A stretch of 64,000 nucleotides of DNA, from the NCBI GenBank assembly GCA_031414805.1, contig JANOQJ010000073.1, forward strand, positions 18,500 through 82,499, given 5' to 3'. A program made the translations under genes and the position numbers. The DNA is from JAAFIW01 sp031414805. GTDB taxonomy: Bacteria > Pseudomonadota > Gammaproteobacteria > Burkholderiales > Burkholderiaceae_C. Shown piece after piece: positions 7,862 to 16,265 of this stretch (positions are counted from its first letter, which is position 1; each line of letters starts with the position of its first letter). Under the pieces are notes generated by a model, which was not told the DNA's origin, did no database searches, and saw nothing but the letters and a program-made list of their open reading frames with translations.

Positions 7862-8902
7862 TTACTTTTGTAATCTTGCAGTTTGACCAACCATCTGCAA
7901 ATAAGCTTTTCGCGATTCTTCTGTTTCTTCCCGCCAACCCAGCGCTTCCGCCTTGGCATACCATTGACGCTGCTGCTTGATTAATTCGCTAGCCTGCGGC
8001 TTCAGATGATCGGGTATGCTTTCAAATTTTGCGTACTTGCTTCTGAAGCGACGATCTACAAGGATTGCATAAGCCGTTCCTTTGTAGACCATAGATGTAG
8101 CGTCTGTAGCCTCTTGTTGTAGCAAAACATCCGAAATGGCATGTATTCGATCAATATCTTTTTGATTCAAAAAATACTCAAGCAGCGTATGCGCCATGAT
8201 GACAATGGACTGCTTCTTGGTTGAGTCACGCAGAAAAATACCATTGTCAATGGCTTACTGAGCAATGGCAAAATCACGCTGGTAACTGGAATTCTTTTTC
8301 GCGCCTCCTGCCGTGGCCTCGACGTTTTGATAAACGCCCATTTCATCGCGGAATTTTACGAATACATGATTTGGCGCAGTTGACAGGACTGCGTGCAAAC
8401 CGATTTTCTGCGCCAATATAACGAACAGTATGGGCATCGAGACACAATTCCCCAGACGCGTTCTCAAGTAGGTAGACAGCAGCTTGTTGGCAAAGACCGC
8501 CGTACCCGTTGGATCGCCGATCAAGTCGTATTTGAAAACTTGCTGCTTGTTCCATGGCCCTGGTTGATGCAAGTAGGCCACCAGCGCTTCCACCTTATCG
8601 ACGCTGTTGATTCGGCGTGCGAACGACATCATTGCCGTTACCTCTGCCGCCATTTCATTGAGCTTTTGTTGAATAGCTGCTGTGTCCGTATTTCGGTCAA
8701 TGATGCTGTCAAGTTCAAGCTTGGCTGTGGCGAAATCTATGCGATTTTCAGGCGTTTGCAACAACACTCGCACGCGGTCGACCGCAGTTTTTGGTGAGTC
8801 AGCAATTCTTTGGGCCAAACTGGGCAATGCCAAGGCCGTCAACGCGACAGCACAGGATTGCGAGAGCTGCCTTCGGGTGAATGATTTAGTTGCAATTAGC
8901 AT
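7862..8902 (-). pseudogene. Transglutaminase-like exported protein, split by one in-frame stop
   Basis: One 346-codon frame is interrupted by TAA at 8257-8255. Before it are an N-terminus with a twin-Arg-like SFTRRQLSQSC signal (residues 1-30), a helical region, and a transglutaminase-like core: Cys in LGNCVSMPILF, His in APNHVFVKF and an Asn/Glu position in NVEATAGG, as in SirB1-type proteins. After the stop the same frame continues through AIDNGIFLRDS into MAHTLLEYFLNQKD and a TPR-like helical tail (KGTAYAILVD, WYAKAEALGWRE). A single A-to-T change (AAA to TAA) would explain it. The downstream part from ATG 8197 could be made separately but would lack a catalytic centre. Confidence 0.75.
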
Positions 8903-8956
8903 ACGCCGCCGAGTTTAAGAGACCCCAGCAAATTTACCGTGACAAGTCAACGCGGC

Positions 8957-10906
8957 TTACACAAGCAACCCCGCGACCCTCCCCCGCAACCCCTCTACCG
9001 TCACGTCAGAAGCCCCCACCGCCTCCCCCACATTCAACCCCACCCGACTTAACACCCCCCGCCGAAAGGGCCGCACCATCGCGCCGCCTTGCTCCACCCG
9101 GCTGAAAAACGAACCCCACAGATTCGTCAGCGCCATCGGTATCACCGGCGGTTGCAGACCATCCTTCGCGGCGATTTCCAGAATCTTCATGATGCCGCCT
9201 TTGAACGGCTGCAAGGTGCCGTCTTTGGTGATGCCGCCTTCGGGGAAGATCGCCAGCAGATCACCCTCGCGCAGCACCTGCGCTGACGCGGCGAAGGCGG
9301 CTTCGTAGGCCGCCGGGTCTTCGGCTCGGGGGGCAATGGGGATGGCTTTGGCGAGTTTGAACAGGGCGCCGAGCACCGGGATTTTGAAGATGCGGTGGTC
9401 CATGACGAAGCGGATGGGGCGGGGGCTGGCGGCCATCAGCAGCACGGCGTCGACGAAGCTGACGTGGTTGCACACCAGAATGGCTGCGCCCTCGGTTGGG
9501 ACATGCTCGTCGCCGGTGATTTTGAAGCGGTAGACCAGGCGCGAGGCCACCCAGGCGACGAAGCGCAGCAGGTACTCGGGTACCAGCATGAAGATGTAGA
9601 ACGCCACCACCGCGTTGGCCAGGCCCACCAGCAAAAAGATGGTGGGAATGCTCACGTTGGCAGCCAGCAGGGCACCGGCAATCACCGAGCTGGCGATCAT
9701 GAACAGGGCGTTCAGGATGTTGTTGGCCGCGATGATGCGGGCACGGTGGGTGGGCTGGCTGCGCAGCTGGATCAGGGCGTACATCGGCACGCTGTACAGG
9801 CCGGCAAACAGGCTGAGCAGGGCCAGGTCGGCCAGCACGCGCCAGTGGGCGGCCATGCTTAAAAACTGGCTGATGCTCAGGGCGTTGTTGGGGGGCAGGC
9901 CTCGCGAGGCGAAGTACAGGTCAATCGCAAACACGCTCATGCCAATCGCGCCCAGTGGCACCAGGCCAATTTCCACGTGGCGCTTGGAAAGCACCTCGCA
10001 CAGCAGCGAGCCAGTGCCAATGCCAATGGAAAACACCACCAGCAATAGTGAGGCCACTTGCGCGTTGCCGTGCAGCACTTCTTTGGCAAAGCTGGGGAAC
10101 TGGCTTAAAAACACCGCGCCGAAAAACCACATCCAGCTGATGCCCAGCAGCGAGCGGAAGACCACGATGTTGCCGTGTGCCAGTTTCAGGTTGCGCCAGG
10201 TTTCGGTGATAGGGTTCCAGTTGACGACCAGACCAGGGTCGGTGGCAGGGGCGCTGGGCACGTATTGCGCGACCGCTCGGCCCAGCACCGCCAACACAAC
10301 GCAGGCAATGGCCACGTCACGATGCCCGGTTTCAGGTATGGCCACCAGCAGGCCGCCGACCACGTTGCCCAGCAAGATGGCCACAAACGTGCCCATCTCC
10401 ACCATGCCGTTGCCGCCGGTCAGCTCGCGTTCGTTCAGAACTTGCGGCAGATAGGCAAATTTCACCGGACCAAACAAGGTGGAGTGAACACCCATCAAGA
10501 ACGTGCACAGCAGCAGCACGGGCACGTTGTCGGTGGCAAAGCCGAAAGCGGCAATCGCCATGATGCCGATTTCCATGTTTTTGACGAAGCGGATCATGGC
10601 CGTTTTGTCGTACTTGTCGGTCAACTGGCCGGCAGTGGCCGAGAACAACAAAAACGGCAGGATAAACAGCGCGCCAATCACCAAGCCCGCCATGGCGGGG
10701 GGCAGCCACTGCACCTGCAGCTGGTAGGTCACCATCACGGTGAAGGCGAACTTGAAGACGTTGTCGTTCGCCGCGCCGGAGAACTGCGTCCAGAAAAACG
10801 GACCGAAACGGCGCTGCGTGAGCAGTGCGAACTGGTTAGGGTGTTTGTGGGGGTGCGGTGCGGGCTGGGCAGCCGTATCCAGCGCGGTGGGAGCGGGGTG
10901 ACTCAT
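8957..10906 (-). CDS. MFS transporter fused to a PlsC-type acyltransferase
   Basis: A 649-residue inner-membrane fusion. Residues about 30-445 are a 12-helix MFS domain of the LplT (lysophospholipid flippase) kind, with GQLTDKYDK at the loop 2-3 position. Residues about 455-649 are a glycerolipid acyltransferase: NHVSFVD with His481 and Asp486 of the HxxxxD catalytic motif, and IFPEGGITKDG (554 on) for phosphate binding. The likely job is importing lysophospholipids and re-acylating them. E. coli splits this between LplT and Aas; here the AMP-ligase domain of Aas is absent. Start at ATG 10906, just after an AGAAACGC purine stretch. Confidence 0.88.
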   Translation of the reverse strand: MSHPAPTALDTAAQPAPHPHKHPNQFALLTQRRFGPFFWTQFSGAANDNVFKFAFTVMVTYQLQVQWLPPAMAGLVIGALFILPFLLFSATAGQLTDKYDKTAMIRFVKNMEIGIMAIAAFGFATDNVPVLLLCTFLMGVHSTLFGPVKFAYLPQVLNERELTGGNGMVEMGTFVAILLGNVVGGLLVAIPETGHRDVAIACVVLAVLGRAVAQYVPSAPATDPGLVVNWNPITETWRNLKLAHGNIVVFRSLLGISWMWFFGAVFLSQFPSFAKEVLHGNAQVASLLLVVFSIGIGTGSLLCEVLSKRHVEIGLVPLGAIGMSVFAIDLYFASRGLPPNNALSISQFLSMAAHWRVLADLALLSLFAGLYSVPMYALIQLRSQPTHRARIIAANNILNALFMIASSVIAGALLAANVSIPTIFLLVGLANAVVAFYIFMLVPEYLLRFVAWVASRLVYRFKITGDEHVPTEGAAILVCNHVSFVDAVLLMAASPRPIRFVMDHRIFKIPVLGALFKLAKAIPIAPRAEDPAAYEAAFAASAQVLREGDLLAIFPEGGITKDGTLQPFKGGIMKILEIAAKDGLQPPVIPMALTNLWGSFFSRVEQGGAMVRPFRRGVLSRVGLNVGEAVGASDVTVEGLRGRVAGLLV

Positions 10907-10930
10907 CTGCGTTTCTCCAGGTGTTGCAAC

Positions 10931-10972
10931 GCTATTTTATTTATAGCTGCTTGAGCAATAAGTGTAAGGGCT
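10931..10972 (+). repeat. CTGCTTGAGCAG repeat, copy 4
   Basis: A GCTAT...ATAGC hairpin runs into CTGCTTGAGCA and ends AAGGGCT. It lies between the MFS-PlsC gene start and the 3' end of the CREST-like gene. Confidence 0.85.
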
Positions 10973-11834
10973 AGAGCGTGTTTTGACCATAATTTGCGCG
11001 GCGTGGCACTGGTGAGTTGCGGGTGTGCAGCGCAGGGGATGTTGGGCCCGTCACGCGCTGCAGGCGGTGCAGCGCGAGCAGCACCGGCCATGCCGCGAAG
11101 CTGGCCACCACGTGCTTGAGGTTGTGACCCGAAACCAGGCCGGCTGTCAGCTCATGAATCGGGTGGTCAGCCAGCTCCAGGCCCTTCGCCACGGCATACA
11201 ACGCCAGCACCCAGCCCCAGCGGATGGCCAGTGCGCCCGGCAGGGCTGGGCAGCGCATCAGCCACAGCAACACCCCCATGCCGCCGAACTGCACCACCGC
11301 CCAGGCCAGCACATTGCCGCTGTCGGCCCAGGCCCACACGCTGGCGGCACCGGCCAGCAGCAGCAGCGGGGCCGTCCACAACCCGGCGCGAGCGCTCACC
11401 CGGTCGGCCACGGCCAGAGCCAACAGCCCGGCAAACGCCACCACCATGCCCAGGCGGTCAACCGCCAGGCTCGCGTCATCGGGTGCCCAGTGGTAGTAGG
11501 CCGAACCGGCGGCGGTGGCCAGCAGCCCTATGAAAAAGAGAGCGGCTGTAGCAATCTGCACAAGGGCTGGTGAGGTATTTGCCTTAGAAGCCAGCGGTGC
11601 CAACACGATCAGGCCCGCCAGGCCCCAGGCGGCAAAAGGCAGGTTGGTCAACACATCCAGCGCATGCGGAATACCCAGCCACAGCGCCTGGTCGGCAAAG
11701 CCGTGCGGGTCACCCGGCTGCACCAGGGGCGGGCCGAACAGGGCCAGCAGGGCCAGGGCGATCAAAGTGGCAATCAGCACCCATTCACGGCGGGTGGTGG
11801 GGTTGGGATTTTCTATTCGGCGAGGTGTGGTCAC
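10971..11834 (-). CDS. CREST/alkaline-ceramidase-like membrane protein
   Basis: 288 residues from GTG 11834, chosen because AGGAACC sits six bases upstream and the hydrophobic part begins soon after. I see about eight membrane segments. The motifs GSAYYHWAPDD, VDRLGM and GHNLKHVVAS (Ser, Tyr-His, Asp, His-x-x-His order) match CREST-superfamily hydrolases such as alkaline ceramidases and PAQR-like proteins, which use a Zn-His centre. Substrate unknown. A degenerate repeat copy codes SPALVQIATAAL within a membrane helix. A MITE begins 20 bases upstream of the start, so this gene's promoter lies in or beyond that insert. Confidence 0.65.
   Translation of the reverse strand: MTTPRRIENPNPTTRREWVLIATLIALALLALFGPPLVQPGDPHGFADQALWLGIPHALDVLTNLPFAAWGLAGLIVLAPLASKANTSPALVQIATAALFFIGLLATAAGSAYYHWAPDDASLAVDRLGMVVAFAGLLALAVADRVSARAGLWTAPLLLLAGAASVWAWADSGNVLAWAVVQFGGMGVLLWLMRCPALPGALAIRWGWVLALYAVAKGLELADHPIHELTAGLVSGHNLKHVVASFAAWPVLLALHRLQRVTGPTSPALHTRNSPVPRRANYGQNTL
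11541..11570 (+). repeat. CTGCTTGAGCAG repeat, copy 5 (degenerate, in CDS)
   Basis: AGCGGCTGTAGCAATC then CAAGGGCTGG: the arms and GGGCT tail are recognisable, the palindrome is decayed. It is in frame in the CREST-like gene. Confidence 0.5.
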
Positions 11835-11854
11835 GATGGTTCCTGGGGTGTTTA

Positions 11855-12017
11855 GGAACCTCTGATTAGCCCCCTGCGGGCTGCGATTCATCCGGCCTTG
11901 GGCGCATCGACTGCGTTGCTTTTCTTGCCAATAGCCCGCTATTGGCTGCAAAAAGACGCCTTGCGCTGCATCCCAATCCGTTCGCCGCAGTTCCGCAGGG
12001 GGTTAATCAGAGGTTCC
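11855..12017. mobile_element. 163-bp MITE with terminal inverted repeats and TTA target duplication
   Basis: The ends are GGAACCTCTGATTA-G-CCCCCTGCGG and its inverse, 25 bp with one mismatch, followed by partly matching CTGCG. TTA lies immediately outside both ends (11852-11854 and 12018-12020), a 3-bp target duplication. The centre is a palindrome CCAATAGC-CC-GCTATTGG, so nearly the whole element can fold on itself. It has no coding capacity. A 3-bp TNA-type duplication is typical of the IS5/IS1031 group, so a transposase of that group elsewhere in the genome probably moves it. Confidence 0.85.
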
Positions 12018-12144
12018 TTAAGCGCCGCAGTGTCTGTACCGCGCCTGCAATTCCCAGCGTTTGAGTCAGCCAGACTGCTTGACTTGTCTTTTTGGTATTG
12101 TCTGGCGATACTTTCTTCGTTCTCCCACCTTTGAAGGACTCACC

Positions 12145-14130
12145 ATGGCCAAAGACTTTTCCCGGATGGAAGACTCCAACCGCAGCGCCAATGCGGACAT
12201 TCACAGCGTTTCCAACCCGGCGCGCCGTATTTTTGTGCGCGGCGGCATGGCCACGGCGGTTACCGGCCTGCTGGCACCGCTGGCGCTGAGTGGTTGTGCC
12301 AGCAGCCCGATGGCCGCCAACACGGCACCGGTGGCTGCGTCCACCACGCCAGTAGCCCGCGCCGCAGCGGGCGCTGGCATCGCGGGTATGGGCCGCCAAA
12401 TTGGCTTTGCCAGTGTGGCCATGGCCGCGCAAGACAACATCGTGGTGCCTGCGGGCTACACCGCCCGCGTGCTGTTTCGCTGGGGCGACCCGGTGGGCCT
12501 GCCCGGCAACATGCCCGCCTTCAAGCCCGATGCCGGCAACACCGCCGCCGAGCAGGCCGCGCAAGCCGGCATGCACCATGACGGCATGCATTTCTTCCCC
12601 CTGGAAGGCAGCAACCAGCGCGGCCTGCTGGCCATGAATCACGAGTACTCCGACGACGGTCTGCTGCACACCGATGGCATGCGCACCTGGAGCGCCGAGA
12701 AAGTGCGCAAAGCCATCAACGCGCATGGCGTGTCGGTCATTGAGGTGCAGGCAAAAGGTGAGCAGTGGGAGGTGGTGCGGCCCTCCAGATTCGCCCGGCG
12801 CATCACCGCCGCCACTCCTATGCGCGTGGCAGGCCCTGCCGCTGGCCACGCCATGATGCGCACCGCCGCCGACCCGGCGGGCACGCAGGTGCTGGGCACG
12901 CTGAACAACTGCGCCCATGGCTACACGCCCTGGGGCACCTACCTGACTTGTGAGGAAAACTTCGTCAACTACTTCAACGGCCCCGAGCAGCCTGATGCCC
13001 ATCAGCGCCGCTGGGGCATGCGCAAGGTCAGCAGCTTCAACTACCGCTGGCACGAGCATGAAGAGCGGTTTGACGCGGTCAAACACCCCAACGAATTCAA
13101 CCGCTTTGGCTGGATGGTGGAAATCGACCCGATGGACCCCACCAGCACGCCCGTCAAGCGCACGGCGCTGGGTCGGGCCGCGCACGAGGGCGCCGCCGTG
13201 GCCACTACGGCCGATGGCCGCGCCGTGCTCTACATGGGCGAAGACGCACGCTTTGAGTACATCTACAAATTCGTCAGCCGCGACGCGGTCAAGCCGGGCG
13301 GCTTTGCTGCCAACCGCGAGCTGCTGGACCACGGCACCTTGTCTGTGGCCAAGTTCAACGCCGACGGAAGCGGCGACTGGATCGCCCTGACGCATGGCCA
13401 GGGGCCTTTGACGGCGGCCAACGGTTTTGCCGACCAGGGCGAAGTGGTCATCAAAGCCCGCCAGGCCAGCGACTTGCTGGGTGCCACCAAGATGGACCGC
13501 GCCGAGTGGACGGCGATCGATCCCATCACCAAAGAGGTCTATTGCACGCTGACCAACAACGTCAGCCGAGGCGCTGACAAATTGCCCGGCCCTGACGCCG
13601 CCAACCCGCGCGCTAACAACAGCATGGGGCAGATCATTCGCTGGAAAGAGGCGGGTGACCTGAATGCCACCCGATTCAGCTGGAACCACTTTGTGCTGGC
13701 TGGCGACCCGAAGTTAGAGCGCCCGGAGGCTAAAGGCAACATCAAGGGCGATACCTTCGGCAGCCCCGATGGCATTTGGGTCGATGGCCGCGGCGTGTTG
13801 TGGATTCAGACCGACGCGAGCACCTCGACCATGGGCAAGGGCGACTACGCCAATCTGCCGAACAACCAGATGCTGGCCTGTGATCCCACCGGAGCTGGCG
13901 ACATTCGCCGCTTCCTGCTTGGCCCCACCGGCTGTGAGGTGACCGGCGTGATCACCACGCCCGACCACAAAACCATGTTTGTGAACATTCAGCACCCCGG
14001 CGAGAGCCCCAGTGAGCGCAGCGACCCCGACCAGCCGATGCGTTTTTCCAAATGGCCCGACGGTGCAGGCCGCCCTCGCTCGGCCACGGTGGTGATTACC
14101 AAGAACGACGGTGGGGTGATCGGGACTTGA
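12145..14130 (+). CDS. phoX: PhoX-family alkaline phosphatase (DUF839)
   Basis: 661 residues from ATG 12145, which follows AAGGACTCACC; the upstream in-frame ATG at 12061 has no ribosome-binding site. Residues 25-50 are a Tat signal (ARRIFVRGGMATAV) with Arg27-Arg28, ending near a Cys (SGCASS) that could be lipidated. The rest is a PhoX beta-propeller: NHEYSDDGL, NNCAHGYTPWGTYLTCEENF, GRAAHEGAAV, YMGEDARFEYIYKFVS and SPDGIWVDGRGVLWIQTD are family landmarks, binding Ca2+ and Fe3+. It would release phosphate from esters in the periplasm. No convincing Pho box is visible upstream. Confidence 0.88.
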   Translation: MAKDFSRMEDSNRSANADIHSVSNPARRIFVRGGMATAVTGLLAPLALSGCASSPMAANTAPVAASTTPVARAAAGAGIAGMGRQIGFASVAMAAQDNIVVPAGYTARVLFRWGDPVGLPGNMPAFKPDAGNTAAEQAAQAGMHHDGMHFFPLEGSNQRGLLAMNHEYSDDGLLHTDGMRTWSAEKVRKAINAHGVSVIEVQAKGEQWEVVRPSRFARRITAATPMRVAGPAAGHAMMRTAADPAGTQVLGTLNNCAHGYTPWGTYLTCEENFVNYFNGPEQPDAHQRRWGMRKVSSFNYRWHEHEERFDAVKHPNEFNRFGWMVEIDPMDPTSTPVKRTALGRAAHEGAAVATTADGRAVLYMGEDARFEYIYKFVSRDAVKPGGFAANRELLDHGTLSVAKFNADGSGDWIALTHGQGPLTAANGFADQGEVVIKARQASDLLGATKMDRAEWTAIDPITKEVYCTLTNNVSRGADKLPGPDAANPRANNSMGQIIRWKEAGDLNATRFSWNHFVLAGDPKLERPEAKGNIKGDTFGSPDGIWVDGRGVLWIQTDASTSTMGKGDYANLPNNQMLACDPTGAGDIRRFLLGPTGCEVTGVITTPDHKTMFVNIQHPGESPSERSDPDQPMRFSKWPDGAGRPRSATVVITKNDGGVIGT

Positions 14131-14140
14131 TGAAATAGTC

Positions 14141-14183
14141 GCTATTAAATGAATAGCTGCTTGAGCAGTATTTACAAGGGCTG
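14141..14183 (+). repeat. CTGCTTGAGCAG repeat, copy 6
   Basis: A complete copy: GCTATT-loop-AATAGC hairpin, CTGCTTGAGCAG, TATTTACAAGGGCT. It lies between phoX and the XRE gene. Confidence 0.92.
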
Positions 14184-14233
14184 GAGGGCGATTTGATCCA
14201 TAAATGCATCACCGCAGAGACGCAGAGAACGCG

Positions 14234-14968
14234 ATGAGCACCACCGCCGACCTCGTCTCCGCCCTGAAAAAAGAGCTGAAGGCCGCCCAGATGACCTATG
14301 CCGACCTGGCGCTGGCGCTGGGCATGGCCGAGTCCAGCGTCAAGCGCATGCTGGCCAAGGGCGACATGCCGCTGTCGCGTATCGACGCGATGTGTCGCGC
14401 TTTGAAAATTGACTTTGCCGACCTGGCCCGCCGGGTGGCCGACGCCCAGCCCTTGCTCAGTGAAATGACGGCGGAGCAGGAACGCGCAGTGGTGGCCGAC
14501 AAGAAACTGCTGCTGTGCGCTATTTGCGTGCTCAGCCAGTGGACGCTGGAGCAGATCACCGCGCAATACACGCTGAGCACCGCTGAGGGCATTAAATACC
14601 TGGCGCAGCTGGACCGTATCGGCATCATCGAGCTGCGCCCGCTGAACCGCTACCGCCTGAAACTGGCCAAGGCTTTCCGCTGGCGCCCGCATGGCCCGGT
14701 GATGAACTACTTTCGTGAAAACGCGGCGCTGGACTATTTTTCAGGCGGGTTTGACGGCATGGGCGAAGGTGTGCTGCTGGTGCACGGCAGCATCAGCCAG
14801 GGCTTGGCACCGTCGTTTCTGGAGCGGCTGCAGCGCGTGGCGCAAGACTTTGCGCAGCAGCACCAGACCGATCAAAAAATGGCCGAGAAAGACAAGGCGG
14901 GTTACACCTTGCTGTTGGCCATGCGCAGCTGGGAATTTGAGGCCTTTGCGGCACTGCGTCGCGGATAA
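14234..14968 (+). CDS. XRE-family transcriptional regulator with C-terminal sensor-like domain
   Basis: 244 residues from ATG 14234; an in-frame ATG at 14204 is less likely, as the HTH begins at residue 5. Residues about 5-60 are a Cro/CI-type helix-turn-helix (MTYADLALALGMAESSVKRML). The rest is an alpha/beta region with a winged-helix-like middle (TLEQITAQYTLSTAEGIKYLAQLDRIGIIEL) and no recognised ligand motif. It follows phoX in the same direction, separated by a repeat copy. Target genes unknown. Confidence 0.8.
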   Translation: MSTTADLVSALKKELKAAQMTYADLALALGMAESSVKRMLAKGDMPLSRIDAMCRALKIDFADLARRVADAQPLLSEMTAEQERAVVADKKLLLCAICVLSQWTLEQITAQYTLSTAEGIKYLAQLDRIGIIELRPLNRYRLKLAKAFRWRPHGPVMNYFRENAALDYFSGGFDGMGEGVLLVHGSISQGLAPSFLERLQRVAQDFAQQHQTDQKMAEKDKAGYTLLLAMRSWEFEAFAALRRG

Positions 14969-14970
14969 AC

Positions 14971-16164
14971 CTAAATCAAACTGCTAGGGCCTGTTTCCAG
15001 AATGCGCGACGACTGAGGACGGGAACGCACCTTGCCGGGCATCAGTTCTTCCATCGGGCGCTCGCGCCGTGCCTGGAATTTTTGTTCCGGCTCTTCTGGT
15101 TCGAACTCCGAGTTCATGCTTCTTGTCACGCGGGTCATGCGTGCGTCGCGGCCAGGGCGTTGCAGGGCTTGGCGCATTTCGCGGCGCAGCAGGCTGCTGG
15201 TACGCAGCCAGTAGTCGGCGCGCTGGATTTGTCGGGCGCGCTTTTCAGGCGACAGGGCGGTTGCGGCGAGGCTGTCGTCCGAGCTGGTGGGCAGCACGAT
15301 CCAGCCGGGTGGGCCGGGGCGGGCATCAAAATGCCGCCACAGCGCTTCATAGCTGTCTTTCACGCGCAGCGCGGTGTCGCGGTTACGGGCGCTGTAGCGA
15401 TAAGGCCAGCCCTTGAGCTGGTGCCAGCGCGGATCCAGCCCCACCAGATGCAAGCCCCAATGGCGCGCCAGCTCCTGCATCACCCGCACCATGAGCACCG
15501 GTGCTTTCCAGCCTTGCAAGGCTTGCGCCATCTCTATCGGCGACAGGCGCAACGAAGGATGGCGCTGACCACGCATGCCGCCAATGACCAAAGATGCTTC
15601 GCCTTCCACGCGAAACCGGCTGAACGCCACCACGGCAACATCCAGCGCGCGCGTCATGTGTTGCACATCCGGGGCGCGGCGCACCGACAGGGACAAAAGC
15701 AGTTCGCCCTCGGGGCTGTTCACCGGCGCACGGGTCAGCTGCAAGCGCATGTGTTCGTAGCCGGGCAAGGGCGGCAGCTCCACCAACACCAGGGGCTGGT
15801 TGCTGTTCAGCTGCGCCAAAGGGCCGGGCTGGAAGGCCAGCTCCGTCCAGTCCATGTAATCAATCAGTTGCGAGATGCGCTCTTGAATGGTTGTCAAGCG
15901 GTTCACATGCGGTTGCACGGCGCGCAAATACTCGCCCTCCAGGTCATCCAGCACACCGCGGGTGTGTAGCTCGTACACAACACCCATCCAGCGCTTCATT
16001 TCAGTCGGGTAAGCCAGCAACGCGTACGCGGTACGTGCGACCAGACGCAAACGACCCCACTGCCCATTGCGGGTCGGCGTGGCAGCCGCCCACAGAATGG
16101 CTTTCCACGGGTTGGGTTTGCGGTTGTAAGAGGCGAATGCACCCGATGGGGCTGTGGTAGTCAT
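14971..16164 (-). CDS. DUF535 (VirK/YbjX-like) family protein
   Basis: 397 residues from ATG 16164 (MTTTAPSGAFASYN); the frame continues 17 codons upstream without a better signal. The segment LVIGGMRGQRHPS, then LQGWKAPVLMVRVMQELARHWGLHLVGLDPRWHQ and the SYEALWRHF ending, has the spacing of DUF535, where a GG(L/M)QG motif precedes a helix and a loop with a conserved Arg/His. VirK-type members are linked to outer-membrane and stress phenotypes, but the reaction is unknown. It converges with the XRE gene, with the two stops almost touching. Confidence 0.6.
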   Translation of the reverse strand: MTTTAPSGAFASYNRKPNPWKAILWAAATPTRNGQWGRLRLVARTAYALLAYPTEMKRWMGVVYELHTRGVLDDLEGEYLRAVQPHVNRLTTIQERISQLIDYMDWTELAFQPGPLAQLNSNQPLVLVELPPLPGYEHMRLQLTRAPVNSPEGELLLSLSVRRAPDVQHMTRALDVAVVAFSRFRVEGEASLVIGGMRGQRHPSLRLSPIEMAQALQGWKAPVLMVRVMQELARHWGLHLVGLDPRWHQLKGWPYRYSARNRDTALRVKDSYEALWRHFDARPGPPGWIVLPTSSDDSLAATALSPEKRARQIQRADYWLRTSSLLRREMRQALQRPGRDARMTRVTRSMNSEFEPEEPEQKFQARRERPMEELMPGKVRSRPQSSRILETGPSSLI

Positions 16165-16265
16165 GTGGACGCCAGTTGGATTTCCAAAGATAGACAGCCT
16201 AACACTGTAGAACATAGAACTACATGCGGCAAGTCCCTGCGCGTACCGGCGGGGGGTTTAAGGCA

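Noticed and set aside
12007..13689. 560-codon open frame antisense to phoX
   Set aside because: Antisense to a well-supported gene in high-GC DNA; low-complexity Gly/His/Arg/Val translation, no ribosome-binding site, no homology.
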